Positions 34,732-49,020 of a stretch of DNA of 64,000 nucleotides are shown in pieces. The stretch lies in contig CP126194.1 in assembly GCA_030272155.1 (NCBI GenBank), positions 124,001 to 188,000 of the forward strand, read 5' to 3'. Under the pieces are notes generated by a model. The model was not told the DNA's origin. It saw only the letters and a program-made list of their open reading frames with translations, and ran no database searches. This DNA is from Tetradesmus obliquus (Eukaryota; Chlorophyta; Chlorophyceae; Sphaeropleales; Scenedesmaceae). The translations under genes and the position numbers were made by a program. Numbering within the stretch: the first letter of the stretch is position 1; every line of letters begins with the position of its first letter.

Positions 34732-35627
34732 TAGCAGCACACACTCACATAGTATGGTGTGTTGGGGTTGCCAACGTGGTCAATGTTGTCTGTTGTGCCG
34801 GTGGTGAACTTGCAGTAGACAGCGCCGTGCACCGCGTTGACGGCGCACACAAAGTGTAGCTTGACTGGTTTGTTGTCCTGGCCCTTGCGCATCCACTTGC
34901 ATGGTAGCACAGCATGTACGTTTGCATCATGTGCATCGCAATACACCTTGATGGCGCCGCCTGCTAGGTTGGACATCCAGAGTTTGCACTCATCAACAAA
35001 ATAAATTCTGCTCAGCAAGTCTGGCTCATCCTGGAACATCTTGTAGAGCCTCTCTGCTGCAGCCTTTCTCCTGTCTTTCTGCTTGTCTGTCAGGTCCATC
35101 TTTACATCTATTCTTCTGCGCACCAGGTTGGGGTCGACAGCTTTCATGCGCTTCAGCAGTTGCTTGGGCCTGATGTTGTACTTCCTGCATAGGCCACCCA
35201 GGTACTCATTTTCCTGACAAGCAAGTTTGATTGATGTCCACCATACATGCACGTCGACTTTCTTCTTTGCTTCTGCACTTGGGTAGGCCTTGACTACCTT
35301 GCCAGCTTTGAATGTTTCACTGGCCTTTAATGCCACGTCATCTGGGACTTTTGGGGGTCTGCCCTTGTGCTTGGGAGTTGCCACCGTGCCATACTGCTTG
35401 AAGTTCTTGTAGTGGGTCATGCAGAAGGAATTCAGGTCCTGTTTGATTTGAGCAGCATGCTTAGGATAGTGTACTCTGTAATAGCCTGCCGCGCCCTTTG
35501 GACTGCCGGCGATGGCTAGCATCGTGAGCACCGCCACCACCGCCGCCACCCGCGCGCCCGTTGACTTGCGGTTGCTCTCCCATCCCAAAGGGTGCTTGCG
35601 CACCATGGACAGCCACCCTGCAGCCAT
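33406..35627 (-). CDS. Tc1/mariner/IS630-type transposase (unit 9)
   Basis: Exon 1 35627-34749, exon 2 33933-33406; same protein as unit 1. Confidence 0.9.
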
Positions 35628-36810
35628 GGATTCAAAACATATGCAGGCGTCAGCTGTGCTTCTGCTAGCAGTGCAAACAGAAATAACATGTCAGGTCAAC
35701 CTAATGTTTGCAGCAACCTGGGGTTTGACCAGCCTTCTGAAGGCAAAAATGCACATCTTCCTTTGCTGCAGCAGTTCTCAGCCTGCATTGCAATCCTGCT
35801 GCTGCTGTTTCTGGGCAAAGTTGATGAATTGCCTGCCCACCTGTTTATGTTATAGCAGGCCTGCTGCAGCTGCTGCTGGTGGTGCAGCTGTCCCAAATCC
35901 TGCATTACTGTTGTTTGCAATTGCTGGGACCTGCCTGGCCAGCAGCACATTCAGCAGCAGACAGCAGAGTGCAGCTCAGAGGAGGGTGCTGTCACCTGCT
36001 GTAGCCTCTGTTTTTCGAATGCACACTTTGCCAGGCAAGACAGCAGCAGCAGCAGCCTGGTGGTCATGCAGTGCTGCTGCTAAATTTTCAAAAGCACATT
36101 CAGAGCACAGCCTTGTCTTGAAAGACGTTTTAAAAGCAATCCGAATTGTCTGCTGTTGCTGCCGCAGCACGATCGAGCTGGCGTAGCCTGCACAGGTGTC
36201 TTGGACTCACTGGCTCCGTGACCAGGCTGGCTGCCCGGCGTCTTACCGGAGAAAATTCTCGGCCCAGTAAGATGTAAGAATCAGCTATTATGTATGAGGA
36301 TAAGTTTGCAGCGTGACAGCTGTCTGCATCGAGAGTGGCTGATTCGGCAGCACTTCCCCGTCACGGATTACCTGACTCAAACACAGCTTTCTCCTGCCGT
36401 GCGTCAGCTCAATTTAATTCTTGAATAGATGTTATTACAATGCCAAGAGTGCAGCGACATCAATGCATCCTGCTTGGTAGGGCAACCGTTGAGACAAGTA
36501 ACGTGTGGTTCAGTAGCTGGAGCTGCATGAAGCACATGTTAGCACGTACAATAATTAATTTCAACCGTAACAAGTACAATCATTCACGCACATCGGCTCA
36601 ACTCGCCTGCATGTGAACTGCCCATCAACAGCACTGCTGCCCTGGCAGAACTGCCTTGCCACGCGCCCGCGCTTTTCACTCTGGGCCAGTCTATGCACCA
36701 ATACACCATCTGACAATTATTATCAGATAACAATCTATCAACTAATCATGCCTGTGGCTGTCCATGCTGGCATACAGTTGAAAACAAAGACATAACCACC
36801 CAGCTACAGC

Positions 36811-38321
36811 ATGGCACCAGCACATCGCCGGCGCCGTGCGGTGCGCACACACAGGAGCCCAACCAGCAGAGGAGCTGTCAGAAAGGTGAGCTTGCAGGGA
36901 GTGTCAATCAACGACCTGCTGACAGCTGCTAGCTGTCTAGAGTGCAGCCAGCAGCCATATACATTCTAAGCCCTGCAGCAGCAGCAGCAGCGTGCTCAGC
37001 GCTGATCATCCCTAGGCCAGTTGCCAGCCGTACCCGTGCGCTGCTTGTTGTCACGGCATACAAACACCCTGTCCAGCCTGCTGCGCACCACATCCCACAA
37101 ATCTGGCAGCCTCAGTGCATCAGCCATGACAGAGGCAGGTGTGATGTTCATGAATGTGTCACGCAGCGTCCGCTGCAGATCACGCGGTGATACATCTGCA
37201 CCAGTCAGCTGGTAGGTGTTGTACAGATGGTTACGGAAGCTAGCCTTGAGGCTGCCGAATGCATGCTCAATGGGCTGGTTGAAGTCTGGGGAGTAGGGTG
37301 CAATTTGCAGCACCTGCTCTGGGCTGATGCCAACTGCAGCTAGGAGCTCTGCGGCATCTTGCCCGACATGAACACTGGGGTTGTCGAAGATGTACAGCGG
37401 CGTAGTGCCGCGCGTGCGCTGCTGTTGGTTAGCCTTCTCTGCAAGCTCCTTCATGCAGTGGACAAACTCCAGCTGTGTCATGCTCTTGGCCTTCACGTTC
37501 TTCTTCTTCTTCTGCCTCTTCAACTGCAGGTGCAGGTTTTGCCGGGTTGGCAGCGGAAAGCCTTGTTAGCAGCAGCGCAGCTGAATGTGGATGTGCAAGT
37601 GGATGATAAGGGACGCCCATTCATCAGGCTTGAGGCAGATGGGAAAAGCAGGCCCAGGATCATCAGCTTGGGGATACGCAAGCGGCCACTGCACTGGGCC
37701 ATGACGGGTTGCCTGCCAGGTGTGCAGCACTTCAAGTTCTGCGAGCCGCGCGCTGCCGCAACTGAAGCAGCTCTGGAGTGCAAGCAGTGTGCATGTTTGA
37801 TGCCTAATGTGGGTGGCACAGGCGCACGCAACATGCCTGCAAGTGAGGAGCAGCTGATGCGCAAGCTGTACAGGTTGGGAATATGTGACAGCATGTGCGC
37901 GCAAGTGGCAGTAGGGTGGTGGCGAGGCCGGGTCGATTTCTTGCATGCGCAGCGCAGCGTGCTGATTCAAGCAGATGGGACATGCCATGACACTGGTATG
38001 TATGACAACAGCACAGAGAAGCTGTTGCAGCGCAACGTTGCCTTCTGTGCTGCTGCGTATGCCAAGTTCCTGCCAGCAGGCGGCAGTGTGCTGCGGGTGC
38101 GCACATGTGAAAGTGACTGGCAGGATTCCCTGGAGACTGGTTTCCAGCTTGCTGCTGGGGGTGGTGTCATTGTGCTGTCACCAAGCTACTCTGTTGTTAT
38201 GGTCAGCGCAGGCCGCGGTGTGCAGCGCGCCTTCCCTGAGGCACTGCGAGATGCACTGCCACGTTGTGTGTACACAGAACGCAACAGCTGGCATGTCCTT
38301 CAATGGCGCGCATCTAACTAA
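36811..38321 (+). CDS. Vsr/DUF559/EDxHD-like nuclease (unit 10)
   Basis: Exons 36811-36885 and 37530-38321; same protein as unit 1. Confidence 0.7.
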
Positions 38322-39217
38322 TAGCAGCACACACTCACATAGTATGGTGTGTTGGGGTTGCCAACGTGGTCAATGTTGTCTGTTGTGCCGGTGGTGAACT
38401 TGCAGTAGACAGCGCCGTGCACCGCGTTGACGGCGCACACAAAGTGTAGCTTGACTGGTTTGTTGTCCTGGCCCTTGCGCATCCACTTGCATGGTAGCAC
38501 AGCATGTACGTTTGCATCATGTGCATCGCAATACACCTTGATGGCGCCGCCTGCTAGGTTGGACATCCAGAGTTTGCACTCATCAACAAAATAAATTCTG
38601 CTCAGCAAGTCTGGCTCATCCTGGAACATCTTGTAGAGCCTCTCTGCTGCAGCCTTTCTCCTGTCTTTCTGCTTGTCTGTCAGGTCCATCTTTACATCTA
38701 TTCTTCTGCGCACCAGGTTGGGGTCGACAGCTTTCATGCGCTTCAGCAGTTGCTTGGGCCTGATGTTGTACTTCCTGCATAGGCCACCCAGGTACTCATT
38801 TTCCTGACAAGCAAGTTTGATTGATGTCCACCATACATGCACGTCGACTTTCTTCTTTGCTTCTGCACTTGGGTAGGCCTTGACTACCTTGCCAGCTTTG
38901 AATGTTTCACTGGCCTTTAATGCCACGTCATCTGGGACTTTTGGGGGTCTGCCCTTGTGCTTGGGAGTTGCCACCGTGCCATACTGCTTGAAGTTCTTGT
39001 AGTGGGTCATGCAGAAGGAATTCAGGTCCTGTTTGATTTGAGCAGCATGCTTAGGATAGTGTACTCTGTAATAGCCTGCCGCGCCCTTTGGACTGCCGGC
39101 GATGGCTAGCATCGTGAGCACCGCCACCACCGCCGCCACCCGCGCGCCCGTTGACTTGCGGTTGCTCTCCCATCCCAAAGGGTGCTTGCGCACCATGGAC
39201 AGCCACCCTGCAGCCAT
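36996..39217 (-). CDS. Tc1/mariner/IS630-type transposase (unit 10)
   Basis: Exon 1 39217-38339, exon 2 37523-36996; same protein as unit 1. 5' side faces L. Confidence 0.9.
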
Positions 39218-39327
39218 GGATTCAAAACATATGCAGGCGTCAGCTGTGCTTCTGCTAGCAGTGCAAACAGAAATAACATGTCAGGTCAACCTAATGTTTG
39301 CAGCAACCTGGGGTTTGACCAGCCTTC

Positions 39328-40048
39328 ACTAGGCACTGGTACGAAAGTAGCGCAAAGGCAGCATACTCATTGAATGCAACTTTCAACAACGAATCTAAAT
39401 CAAATTGAGCCACTATATGGGGTGCTGTGTAACTTGAGTAAAGTGCTTGCAAACCACCTGCTGCGCCCCGACTCTTTGAATTTTCGCGGGTCTGTTATCT
39501 GCTGCTTTCTGCTGCTATAGGGCGCTGCTGCCTGCACATATGTATTCATGTAACCGGTTCTACTTCTGGGCAGCACTTGCTGGCTGATCAGGCTCTGCAG
39601 TTGTGGTGTGCCAAGTGCCCTGCCGCTGTTGTTGCGGTCTGCTGTCTGGCCCTGTACGTTGTGCGCTGCGCTGCTGCTGCTAATCTTGTTGCGGATCACC
39701 GATCGACGTTTCAGCATTACAGGCAGCTGCTGCGCGTGTGCAGCTAGGGTGGTTGAGCACAGTTGGTTGAGTGCTGCCATTCCACACACTCTCCTGCAGA
39801 CATTCATCTTGTGTGATCACGCTGAATTCTGGAGCTGAAAAGAACTAGCAGTTTGGAGCGGGCGCTGCAAGCAGGTGAGGTGCCTGCAGGACAGCTGACA
39901 TGCAAGCAAACCAAGGCAGCAGGTTCAGCAGCTGTGCCTTGCTGTACCTACCACAAGCAGCAGGTTGCTGTGCCAGCATGGCTTTCTGTTTGTGTGCTAT
40001 GTGGCTTTGTCTCATATCTGGGATGCTAGGTTCGTACCCTACCCCACT
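39328..40048. mobile_element. L segment, copy 4
   Basis: This copy lies between cores 10 and 11 and has the same edges and length as copy 2. Confidence 0.55.
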
Positions 40049-41120
40049 GAAGGCAAAAATGCACATCTTCCTTTGCTGCAGCAGTTCTCAGCCTGCATTG
40101 CAATCCTGCTGCTGCTGTTTCTGGGCAAAGTTGATGAATTGCCTGCCCACCTGTTTATGTTATAGCAGGCCTGCTGCAGCTGCTGCTGGTGGTGCAGCTG
40201 TCCCAAATCCTGCATTACTGTTGTTTGCAATTGCTGGGACCTGCCTGGCCAGCAGCACATTCAGCAGCAGACAGCAGAGTGCAGCTCAGAGGAGGGTGCT
40301 GTCACCTGCTGTAGCCTCTGTTTTTCGAATGCACACTTTGCCAGGCAAGACAGCAGCAGCAGCAGCCTGGTGGTCATGCAGTGCTGCTGCTAAATTTTCA
40401 AAAGCACATTCAGAGCACAGCCTTGTCTTGAAAGACGTTTTAAAAGCAATCCGAATTGTCTGCTGTTGCTGCCGCAGCACGATCGAGCTGGCGTAGCCTG
40501 CACAGGTGTCTTGGACTCACTGGCTCCGTGACCAGGCTGGCTGCCCGGCGTCTTACCGGAGAAAATTCTCGGCCCAGTAAGATGTAAGAATCAGCTATTA
40601 TGTATGAGGATAAGTTTGCAGCGTGACAGCTGTCTGCATCGAGAGTGGCTGATTCGGCAGCACTTCCCCGTCACGGATTACCTGACTCAAACACAGCTTT
40701 CTCCTGCCGTGCGTCAGCTCAATTTAATTCTTGAATAGATGTTATTACAATGCCAAGAGTGCAGCGACATCAATGCATCCTGCTTGGTAGGGCAACCGTT
40801 GAGACAAGTAACGTGTGGTTCAGTAGCTGGAGCTGCATGAAGCACATGTTAGCACGTACAATAATTAATTTCAACCGTAACAAGTACAATCATTCACGCA
40901 CATCGGCTCAACTCGCCTGCATGTGAACTGCCCATCAACAGCACTGCTGCCCTGGCAGAACTGCCTTGCCACGCGCCCGCGCTTTTCACTCTGGGCCAGT
41001 CTATGCACCAATACACCATCTGACAATTATTATCAGATAACAATCTATCAACTAATCATGCCTGTGGCTGTCCATGCTGGCATACAGTTGAAAACAAAGA
41101 CATAACCACCCAGCTACAGC

Positions 41121-42631
41121 ATGGCACCAGCACATCGCCGGCGCCGTGCGGTGCGCACACACAGGAGCCCAACCAGCAGAGGAGCTGTCAGAAAGGTGAG
41201 CTTGCAGGGAGTGTCAATCAACGACCTGCTGACAGCTGCTAGCTGTCTAGAGTGCAGCCAGCAGCCATATACATTCTAAGCCCTGCAGCAGCAGCAGCAG
41301 CGTGCTCAGCGCTGATCATCCCTAGGCCAGTTGCCAGCCGTACCCGTGCGCTGCTTGTTGTCACGGCATACAAACACCCTGTCCAGCCTGCTGCGCACCA
41401 CATCCCACAAATCTGGCAGCCTCAGTGCATCAGCCATGACAGAGGCAGGTGTGATGTTCATGAATGTGTCACGCAGCGTCCGCTGCAGATCACGCGGTGA
41501 TACATCTGCACCAGTCAGCTGGTAGGTGTTGTACAGATGGTTACGGAAGCTAGCCTTGAGGCTGCCGAATGCATGCTCAATGGGCTGGTTGAAGTCTGGG
41601 GAGTAGGGTGCAATTTGCAGCACCTGCTCTGGGCTGATGCCAACTGCAGCTAGGAGCTCTGCGGCATCTTGCCCGACATGAACACTGGGGTTGTCGAAGA
41701 TGTACAGCGGCGTAGTGCCGCGCGTGCGCTGCTGTTGGTTAGCCTTCTCTGCAAGCTCCTTCATGCAGTGGACAAACTCCAGCTGTGTCATGCTCTTGGC
41801 CTTCACGTTCTTCTTCTTCTTCTGCCTCTTCAACTGCAGGTGCAGGTTTTGCCGGGTTGGCAGCGGAAAGCCTTGTTAGCAGCAGCGCAGCTGAATGTGG
41901 ATGTGCAAGTGGATGATAAGGGACGCCCATTCATCAGGCTTGAGGCAGATGGGAAAAGCAGGCCCAGGATCATCAGCTTGGGGATACGCAAGCGGCCACT
42001 GCACTGGGCCATGACGGGTTGCCTGCCAGGTGTGCAGCACTTCAAGTTCTGCGAGCCGCGCGCTGCCGCAACTGAAGCAGCTCTGGAGTGCAAGCAGTGT
42101 GCATGTTTGATGCCTAATGTGGGTGGCACAGGCGCACGCAACATGCCTGCAAGTGAGGAGCAGCTGATGCGCAAGCTGTACAGGTTGGGAATATGTGACA
42201 GCATGTGCGCGCAAGTGGCAGTAGGGTGGTGGCGAGGCCGGGTCGATTTCTTGCATGCGCAGCGCAGCGTGCTGATTCAAGCAGATGGGACATGCCATGA
42301 CACTGGTATGTATGACAACAGCACAGAGAAGCTGTTGCAGCGCAACGTTGCCTTCTGTGCTGCTGCGTATGCCAAGTTCCTGCCAGCAGGCGGCAGTGTG
42401 CTGCGGGTGCGCACATGTGAAAGTGACTGGCAGGATTCCCTGGAGACTGGTTTCCAGCTTGCTGCTGGGGGTGGTGTCATTGTGCTGTCACCAAGCTACT
42501 CTGTTGTTATGGTCAGCGCAGGCCGCGGTGTGCAGCGCGCCTTCCCTGAGGCACTGCGAGATGCACTGCCACGTTGTGTGTACACAGAACGCAACAGCTG
42601 GCATGTCCTTCAATGGCGCGCATCTAACTAA
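41121..42631 (+). CDS. Vsr/DUF559/EDxHD-like nuclease (unit 11)
   Basis: Exons 41121-41195 and 41840-42631; same protein as unit 1. Upstream context is L. Confidence 0.7.
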
Positions 42632-43527
42632 TAGCAGCACACACTCACATAGTATGGTGTGTTGGGGTTGCCAACGTGGTCAATGTTGTCTGTTGTGCCG
42701 GTGGTGAACTTGCAGTAGACAGCGCCGTGCACCGCGTTGACGGCGCACACAAAGTGTAGCTTGACTGGTTTGTTGTCCTGGCCCTTGCGCATCCACTTGC
42801 ATGGTAGCACAGCATGTACGTTTGCATCATGTGCATCGCAATACACCTTGATGGCGCCGCCTGCTAGGTTGGACATCCAGAGTTTGCACTCATCAACAAA
42901 ATAAATTCTGCTCAGCAAGTCTGGCTCATCCTGGAACATCTTGTAGAGCCTCTCTGCTGCAGCCTTTCTCCTGTCTTTCTGCTTGTCTGTCAGGTCCATC
43001 TTTACATCTATTCTTCTGCGCACCAGGTTGGGGTCGACAGCTTTCATGCGCTTCAGCAGTTGCTTGGGCCTGATGTTGTACTTCCTGCATAGGCCACCCA
43101 GGTACTCATTTTCCTGACAAGCAAGTTTGATTGATGTCCACCATACATGCACGTCGACTTTCTTCTTTGCTTCTGCACTTGGGTAGGCCTTGACTACCTT
43201 GCCAGCTTTGAATGTTTCACTGGCCTTTAATGCCACGTCATCTGGGACTTTTGGGGGTCTGCCCTTGTGCTTGGGAGTTGCCACCGTGCCATACTGCTTG
43301 AAGTTCTTGTAGTGGGTCATGCAGAAGGAATTCAGGTCCTGTTTGATTTGAGCAGCATGCTTAGGATAGTGTACTCTGTAATAGCCTGCCGCGCCCTTTG
43401 GACTGCCGGCGATGGCTAGCATCGTGAGCACCGCCACCACCGCCGCCACCCGCGCGCCCGTTGACTTGCGGTTGCTCTCCCATCCCAAAGGGTGCTTGCG
43501 CACCATGGACAGCCACCCTGCAGCCAT
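41306..43527 (-). CDS. Tc1/mariner/IS630-type transposase (unit 11)
   Basis: Exon 1 43527-42649, exon 2 41833-41306; same protein as unit 1. 5' side faces L. Confidence 0.9.
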
Positions 43528-43637
43528 GGATTCAAAACATATGCAGGCGTCAGCTGTGCTTCTGCTAGCAGTGCAAACAGAAATAACATGTCAGGTCAAC
43601 CTAATGTTTGCAGCAACCTGGGGTTTGACCAGCCTTC

Positions 43638-44358
43638 ACTAGGCACTGGTACGAAAGTAGCGCAAAGGCAGCATACTCATTGAATGCAACTTTCAACAAC
43701 GAATCTAAATCAAATTGAGCCACTATATGGGGTGCTGTGTAACTTGAGTAAAGTGCTTGCAAACCACCTGCTGCGCCCCGACTCTTTGAATTTTCGCGGG
43801 TCTGTTATCTGCTGCTTTCTGCTGCTATAGGGCGCTGCTGCCTGCACATATGTATTCATGTAACCGGTTCTACTTCTGGGCAGCACTTGCTGGCTGATCA
43901 GGCTCTGCAGTTGTGGTGTGCCAAGTGCCCTGCCGCTGTTGTTGCGGTCTGCTGTCTGGCCCTGTACGTTGTGCGCTGCGCTGCTGCTGCTAATCTTGTT
44001 GCGGATCACCGATCGACGTTTCAGCATTACAGGCAGCTGCTGCGCGTGTGCAGCTAGGGTGGTTGAGCACAGTTGGTTGAGTGCTGCCATTCCACACACT
44101 CTCCTGCAGACATTCATCTTGTGTGATCACGCTGAATTCTGGAGCTGAAAAGAACTAGCAGTTTGGAGCGGGCGCTGCAAGCAGGTGAGGTGCCTGCAGG
44201 ACAGCTGACATGCAAGCAAACCAAGGCAGCAGGTTCAGCAGCTGTGCCTTGCTGTACCTACCACAAGCAGCAGGTTGCTGTGCCAGCATGGCTTTCTGTT
44301 TGTGTGCTATGTGGCTTTGTCTCATATCTGGGATGCTAGGTTCGTACCCTACCCCACT
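43638..44358. mobile_element. L segment, copy 5
   Basis: This copy lies between cores 11 and 12 and has the same edges and length as copy 2. Confidence 0.55.
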
Positions 44359-45430
44359 GAAGGCAAAAATGCACATCTTCCTTTGCTGCAGCAGTTCTCA
44401 GCCTGCATTGCAATCCTGCTGCTGCTGTTTCTGGGCAAAGTTGATGAATTGCCTGCCCACCTGTTTATGTTATAGCAGGCCTGCTGCAGCTGCTGCTGGT
44501 GGTGCAGCTGTCCCAAATCCTGCATTACTGTTGTTTGCAATTGCTGGGACCTGCCTGGCCAGCAGCACATTCAGCAGCAGACAGCAGAGTGCAGCTCAGA
44601 GGAGGGTGCTGTCACCTGCTGTAGCCTCTGTTTTTCGAATGCACACTTTGCCAGGCAAGACAGCAGCAGCAGCAGCCTGGTGGTCATGCAGTGCTGCTGC
44701 TAAATTTTCAAAAGCACATTCAGAGCACAGCCTTGTCTTGAAAGACGTTTTAAAAGCAATCCGAATTGTCTGCTGTTGCTGCCGCAGCACGATCGAGCTG
44801 GCGTAGCCTGCACAGGTGTCTTGGACTCACTGGCTCCGTGACCAGGCTGGCTGCCCGGCGTCTTACCGGAGAAAATTCTCGGCCCAGTAAGATGTAAGAA
44901 TCAGCTATTATGTATGAGGATAAGTTTGCAGCGTGACAGCTGTCTGCATCGAGAGTGGCTGATTCGGCAGCACTTCCCCGTCACGGATTACCTGACTCAA
45001 ACACAGCTTTCTCCTGCCGTGCGTCAGCTCAATTTAATTCTTGAATAGATGTTATTACAATGCCAAGAGTGCAGCGACATCAATGCATCCTGCTTGGTAG
45101 GGCAACCGTTGAGACAAGTAACGTGTGGTTCAGTAGCTGGAGCTGCATGAAGCACATGTTAGCACGTACAATAATTAATTTCAACCGTAACAAGTACAAT
45201 CATTCACGCACATCGGCTCAACTCGCCTGCATGTGAACTGCCCATCAACAGCACTGCTGCCCTGGCAGAACTGCCTTGCCACGCGCCCGCGCTTTTCACT
45301 CTGGGCCAGTCTATGCACCAATACACCATCTGACAATTATTATCAGATAACAATCTATCAACTAATCATGCCTGTGGCTGTCCATGCTGGCATACAGTTG
45401 AAAACAAAGACATAACCACCCAGCTACAGC

Positions 45431-46941
45431 ATGGCACCAGCACATCGCCGGCGCCGTGCGGTGCGCACACACAGGAGCCCAACCAGCAGAGGAGCTGTCA
45501 GAAAGGTGAGCTTGCAGGGAGTGTCAATCAACGACCTGCTGACAGCTGCTAGCTGTCTAGAGTGCAGCCAGCAGCCATATACATTCTAAGCCCTGCAGCA
45601 GCAGCAGCAGCGTGCTCAGCGCTGATCATCCCTAGGCCAGTTGCCAGCCGTACCCGTGCGCTGCTTGTTGTCACGGCATACAAACACCCTGTCCAGCCTG
45701 CTGCGCACCACATCCCACAAATCTGGCAGCCTCAGTGCATCAGCCATGACAGAGGCAGGTGTGATGTTCATGAATGTGTCACGCAGCGTCCGCTGCAGAT
45801 CACGCGGTGATACATCTGCACCAGTCAGCTGGTAGGTGTTGTACAGATGGTTACGGAAGCTAGCCTTGAGGCTGCCGAATGCATGCTCAATGGGCTGGTT
45901 GAAGTCTGGGGAGTAGGGTGCAATTTGCAGCACCTGCTCTGGGCTGATGCCAACTGCAGCTAGGAGCTCTGCGGCATCTTGCCCGACATGAACACTGGGG
46001 TTGTCGAAGATGTACAGCGGCGTAGTGCCGCGCGTGCGCTGCTGTTGGTTAGCCTTCTCTGCAAGCTCCTTCATGCAGTGGACAAACTCCAGCTGTGTCA
46101 TGCTCTTGGCCTTCACGTTCTTCTTCTTCTTCTGCCTCTTCAACTGCAGGTGCAGGTTTTGCCGGGTTGGCAGCGGAAAGCCTTGTTAGCAGCAGCGCAG
46201 CTGAATGTGGATGTGCAAGTGGATGATAAGGGACGCCCATTCATCAGGCTTGAGGCAGATGGGAAAAGCAGGCCCAGGATCATCAGCTTGGGGATACGCA
46301 AGCGGCCACTGCACTGGGCCATGACGGGTTGCCTGCCAGGTGTGCAGCACTTCAAGTTCTGCGAGCCGCGCGCTGCCGCAACTGAAGCAGCTCTGGAGTG
46401 CAAGCAGTGTGCATGTTTGATGCCTAATGTGGGTGGCACAGGCGCACGCAACATGCCTGCAAGTGAGGAGCAGCTGATGCGCAAGCTGTACAGGTTGGGA
46501 ATATGTGACAGCATGTGCGCGCAAGTGGCAGTAGGGTGGTGGCGAGGCCGGGTCGATTTCTTGCATGCGCAGCGCAGCGTGCTGATTCAAGCAGATGGGA
46601 CATGCCATGACACTGGTATGTATGACAACAGCACAGAGAAGCTGTTGCAGCGCAACGTTGCCTTCTGTGCTGCTGCGTATGCCAAGTTCCTGCCAGCAGG
46701 CGGCAGTGTGCTGCGGGTGCGCACATGTGAAAGTGACTGGCAGGATTCCCTGGAGACTGGTTTCCAGCTTGCTGCTGGGGGTGGTGTCATTGTGCTGTCA
46801 CCAAGCTACTCTGTTGTTATGGTCAGCGCAGGCCGCGGTGTGCAGCGCGCCTTCCCTGAGGCACTGCGAGATGCACTGCCACGTTGTGTGTACACAGAAC
46901 GCAACAGCTGGCATGTCCTTCAATGGCGCGCATCTAACTAA
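45431..46941 (+). CDS. Vsr/DUF559/EDxHD-like nuclease (unit 12)
   Basis: Exons 45431-45505 and 46150-46941; same protein as unit 1. Upstream context is L. Confidence 0.7.
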
Positions 46942-47837
46942 TAGCAGCACACACTCACATAGTATGGTGTGTTGGGGTTGCCAACGTGGTCAATGTTGTC
47001 TGTTGTGCCGGTGGTGAACTTGCAGTAGACAGCGCCGTGCACCGCGTTGACGGCGCACACAAAGTGTAGCTTGACTGGTTTGTTGTCCTGGCCCTTGCGC
47101 ATCCACTTGCATGGTAGCACAGCATGTACGTTTGCATCATGTGCATCGCAATACACCTTGATGGCGCCGCCTGCTAGGTTGGACATCCAGAGTTTGCACT
47201 CATCAACAAAATAAATTCTGCTCAGCAAGTCTGGCTCATCCTGGAACATCTTGTAGAGCCTCTCTGCTGCAGCCTTTCTCCTGTCTTTCTGCTTGTCTGT
47301 CAGGTCCATCTTTACATCTATTCTTCTGCGCACCAGGTTGGGGTCGACAGCTTTCATGCGCTTCAGCAGTTGCTTGGGCCTGATGTTGTACTTCCTGCAT
47401 AGGCCACCCAGGTACTCATTTTCCTGACAAGCAAGTTTGATTGATGTCCACCATACATGCACGTCGACTTTCTTCTTTGCTTCTGCACTTGGGTAGGCCT
47501 TGACTACCTTGCCAGCTTTGAATGTTTCACTGGCCTTTAATGCCACGTCATCTGGGACTTTTGGGGGTCTGCCCTTGTGCTTGGGAGTTGCCACCGTGCC
47601 ATACTGCTTGAAGTTCTTGTAGTGGGTCATGCAGAAGGAATTCAGGTCCTGTTTGATTTGAGCAGCATGCTTAGGATAGTGTACTCTGTAATAGCCTGCC
47701 GCGCCCTTTGGACTGCCGGCGATGGCTAGCATCGTGAGCACCGCCACCACCGCCGCCACCCGCGCGCCCGTTGACTTGCGGTTGCTCTCCCATCCCAAAG
47801 GGTGCTTGCGCACCATGGACAGCCACCCTGCAGCCAT
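45616..47837 (-). CDS. Tc1/mariner/IS630-type transposase (unit 12)
   Basis: Exon 1 47837-46959, exon 2 46143-45616; same protein as unit 1. Confidence 0.9.
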
Positions 47838-49020
47838 GGATTCAAAACATATGCAGGCGTCAGCTGTGCTTCTGCTAGCAGTGCAAACAGAAATAACATG
47901 TCAGGTCAACCTAATGTTTGCAGCAACCTGGGGTTTGACCAGCCTTCAGAAGGCAAAAATGCACATCTTCCTTTGCTGCAGCAGTTCTCAGCCTGCATTG
48001 CAATCCTGCTGCTGCTGTTTCTGGGCAAAGTTGATGAATTGCCTGCCCACCTGTTTATGTTATAGCAGGCCTGCTGCAGCTGCTGCTGGTGGTGCAGCTG
48101 TCCCAAATCCTGCATTACTGTTGTTTGCAATTGCTGGGACCTGCCTGGCCAGCAGCACATTCAGCAGCAGACAGCAGAGTGCAGCTCAGAGGAGGGTGCT
48201 GTCACCTGCTGTAGCCTCTGTTTTTCGAATGCACACTTTGCCAGGCAAGACAGCAGCAGCAGCAGCCTGGTGGTCATGCAGTGCTGCTGCTAAATTTTCA
48301 AAAGCACATTCAGAGCACAGCCTTGTCTTGAAAGACGTTTTAAAAGCAATCCGAATTGTCTGCTGTTGCTGCCGCAGCACGATCGAGCTGGCGTAGCCTG
48401 CACAGGTGTCTTGGACTCACTGGCTCCGTGACCAGGCTGGCTGCCCGGCGTCTTACCGGAGAAAATTCTCGGCCCAGTAAGATGTAAGAATCAGCTATTA
48501 TGTATGAGGATAAGTTTGCAGCGTGACAGCTGTCTGCATCGAGAGTGGCTGATTCGGCAGCACTTCCCCGTCACGGATTACCTGACTCAAACACAGCTTT
48601 CTCCTGCCGTGCGTCAGCTCAATTTAATTCTTGAATAGATGTTATTACAATGCCAAGAGTGCAGCGACATCAATGCATCCTGCTTGGTAGGGCAACCGTT
48701 GAGACAAGTAACGTGTGGTTCAGTAGCTGGAGCTGCATGAAGCACATGTTAGCACGTACAATAATTAATTTCAACCGTAACAAGTACAATCATTCACGCA
48801 CATCGGCTCAACTCGCCTGCATGTGAACTGCCCATCAACAGCACTGCTGCCCTGGCAGAACTGCCTTGCCACGCGCCCGCGCTTTTCACTCTGGGCCAGT
48901 CTATGCACCAATACACCATCTGACAATTATTATCAGATAACAATCTATCAACTAATCATGCCTGTGGCTGTCCATGCTGGCATACAGTTGAAAACAAAGA
49001 CATAACCACCCAGCTACAGC

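Larger units (their letters stand above)
32149..35737. repeat. Core unit 9
   Basis: Left junction A (32148), right junction T (35738). Confidence 0.95.
35739..39327. repeat. Core unit 10
   Basis: Left junction T (35738); followed by L. Confidence 0.95.
40049..43637. repeat. Core unit 11
   Basis: L lies on both sides, so this core shows ACT immediately before GAAGGC and immediately after GCCTTC. Confidence 0.95.
44359..47947. repeat. Core unit 12
   Basis: Preceded by L; right junction A (47948). Confidence 0.95.
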
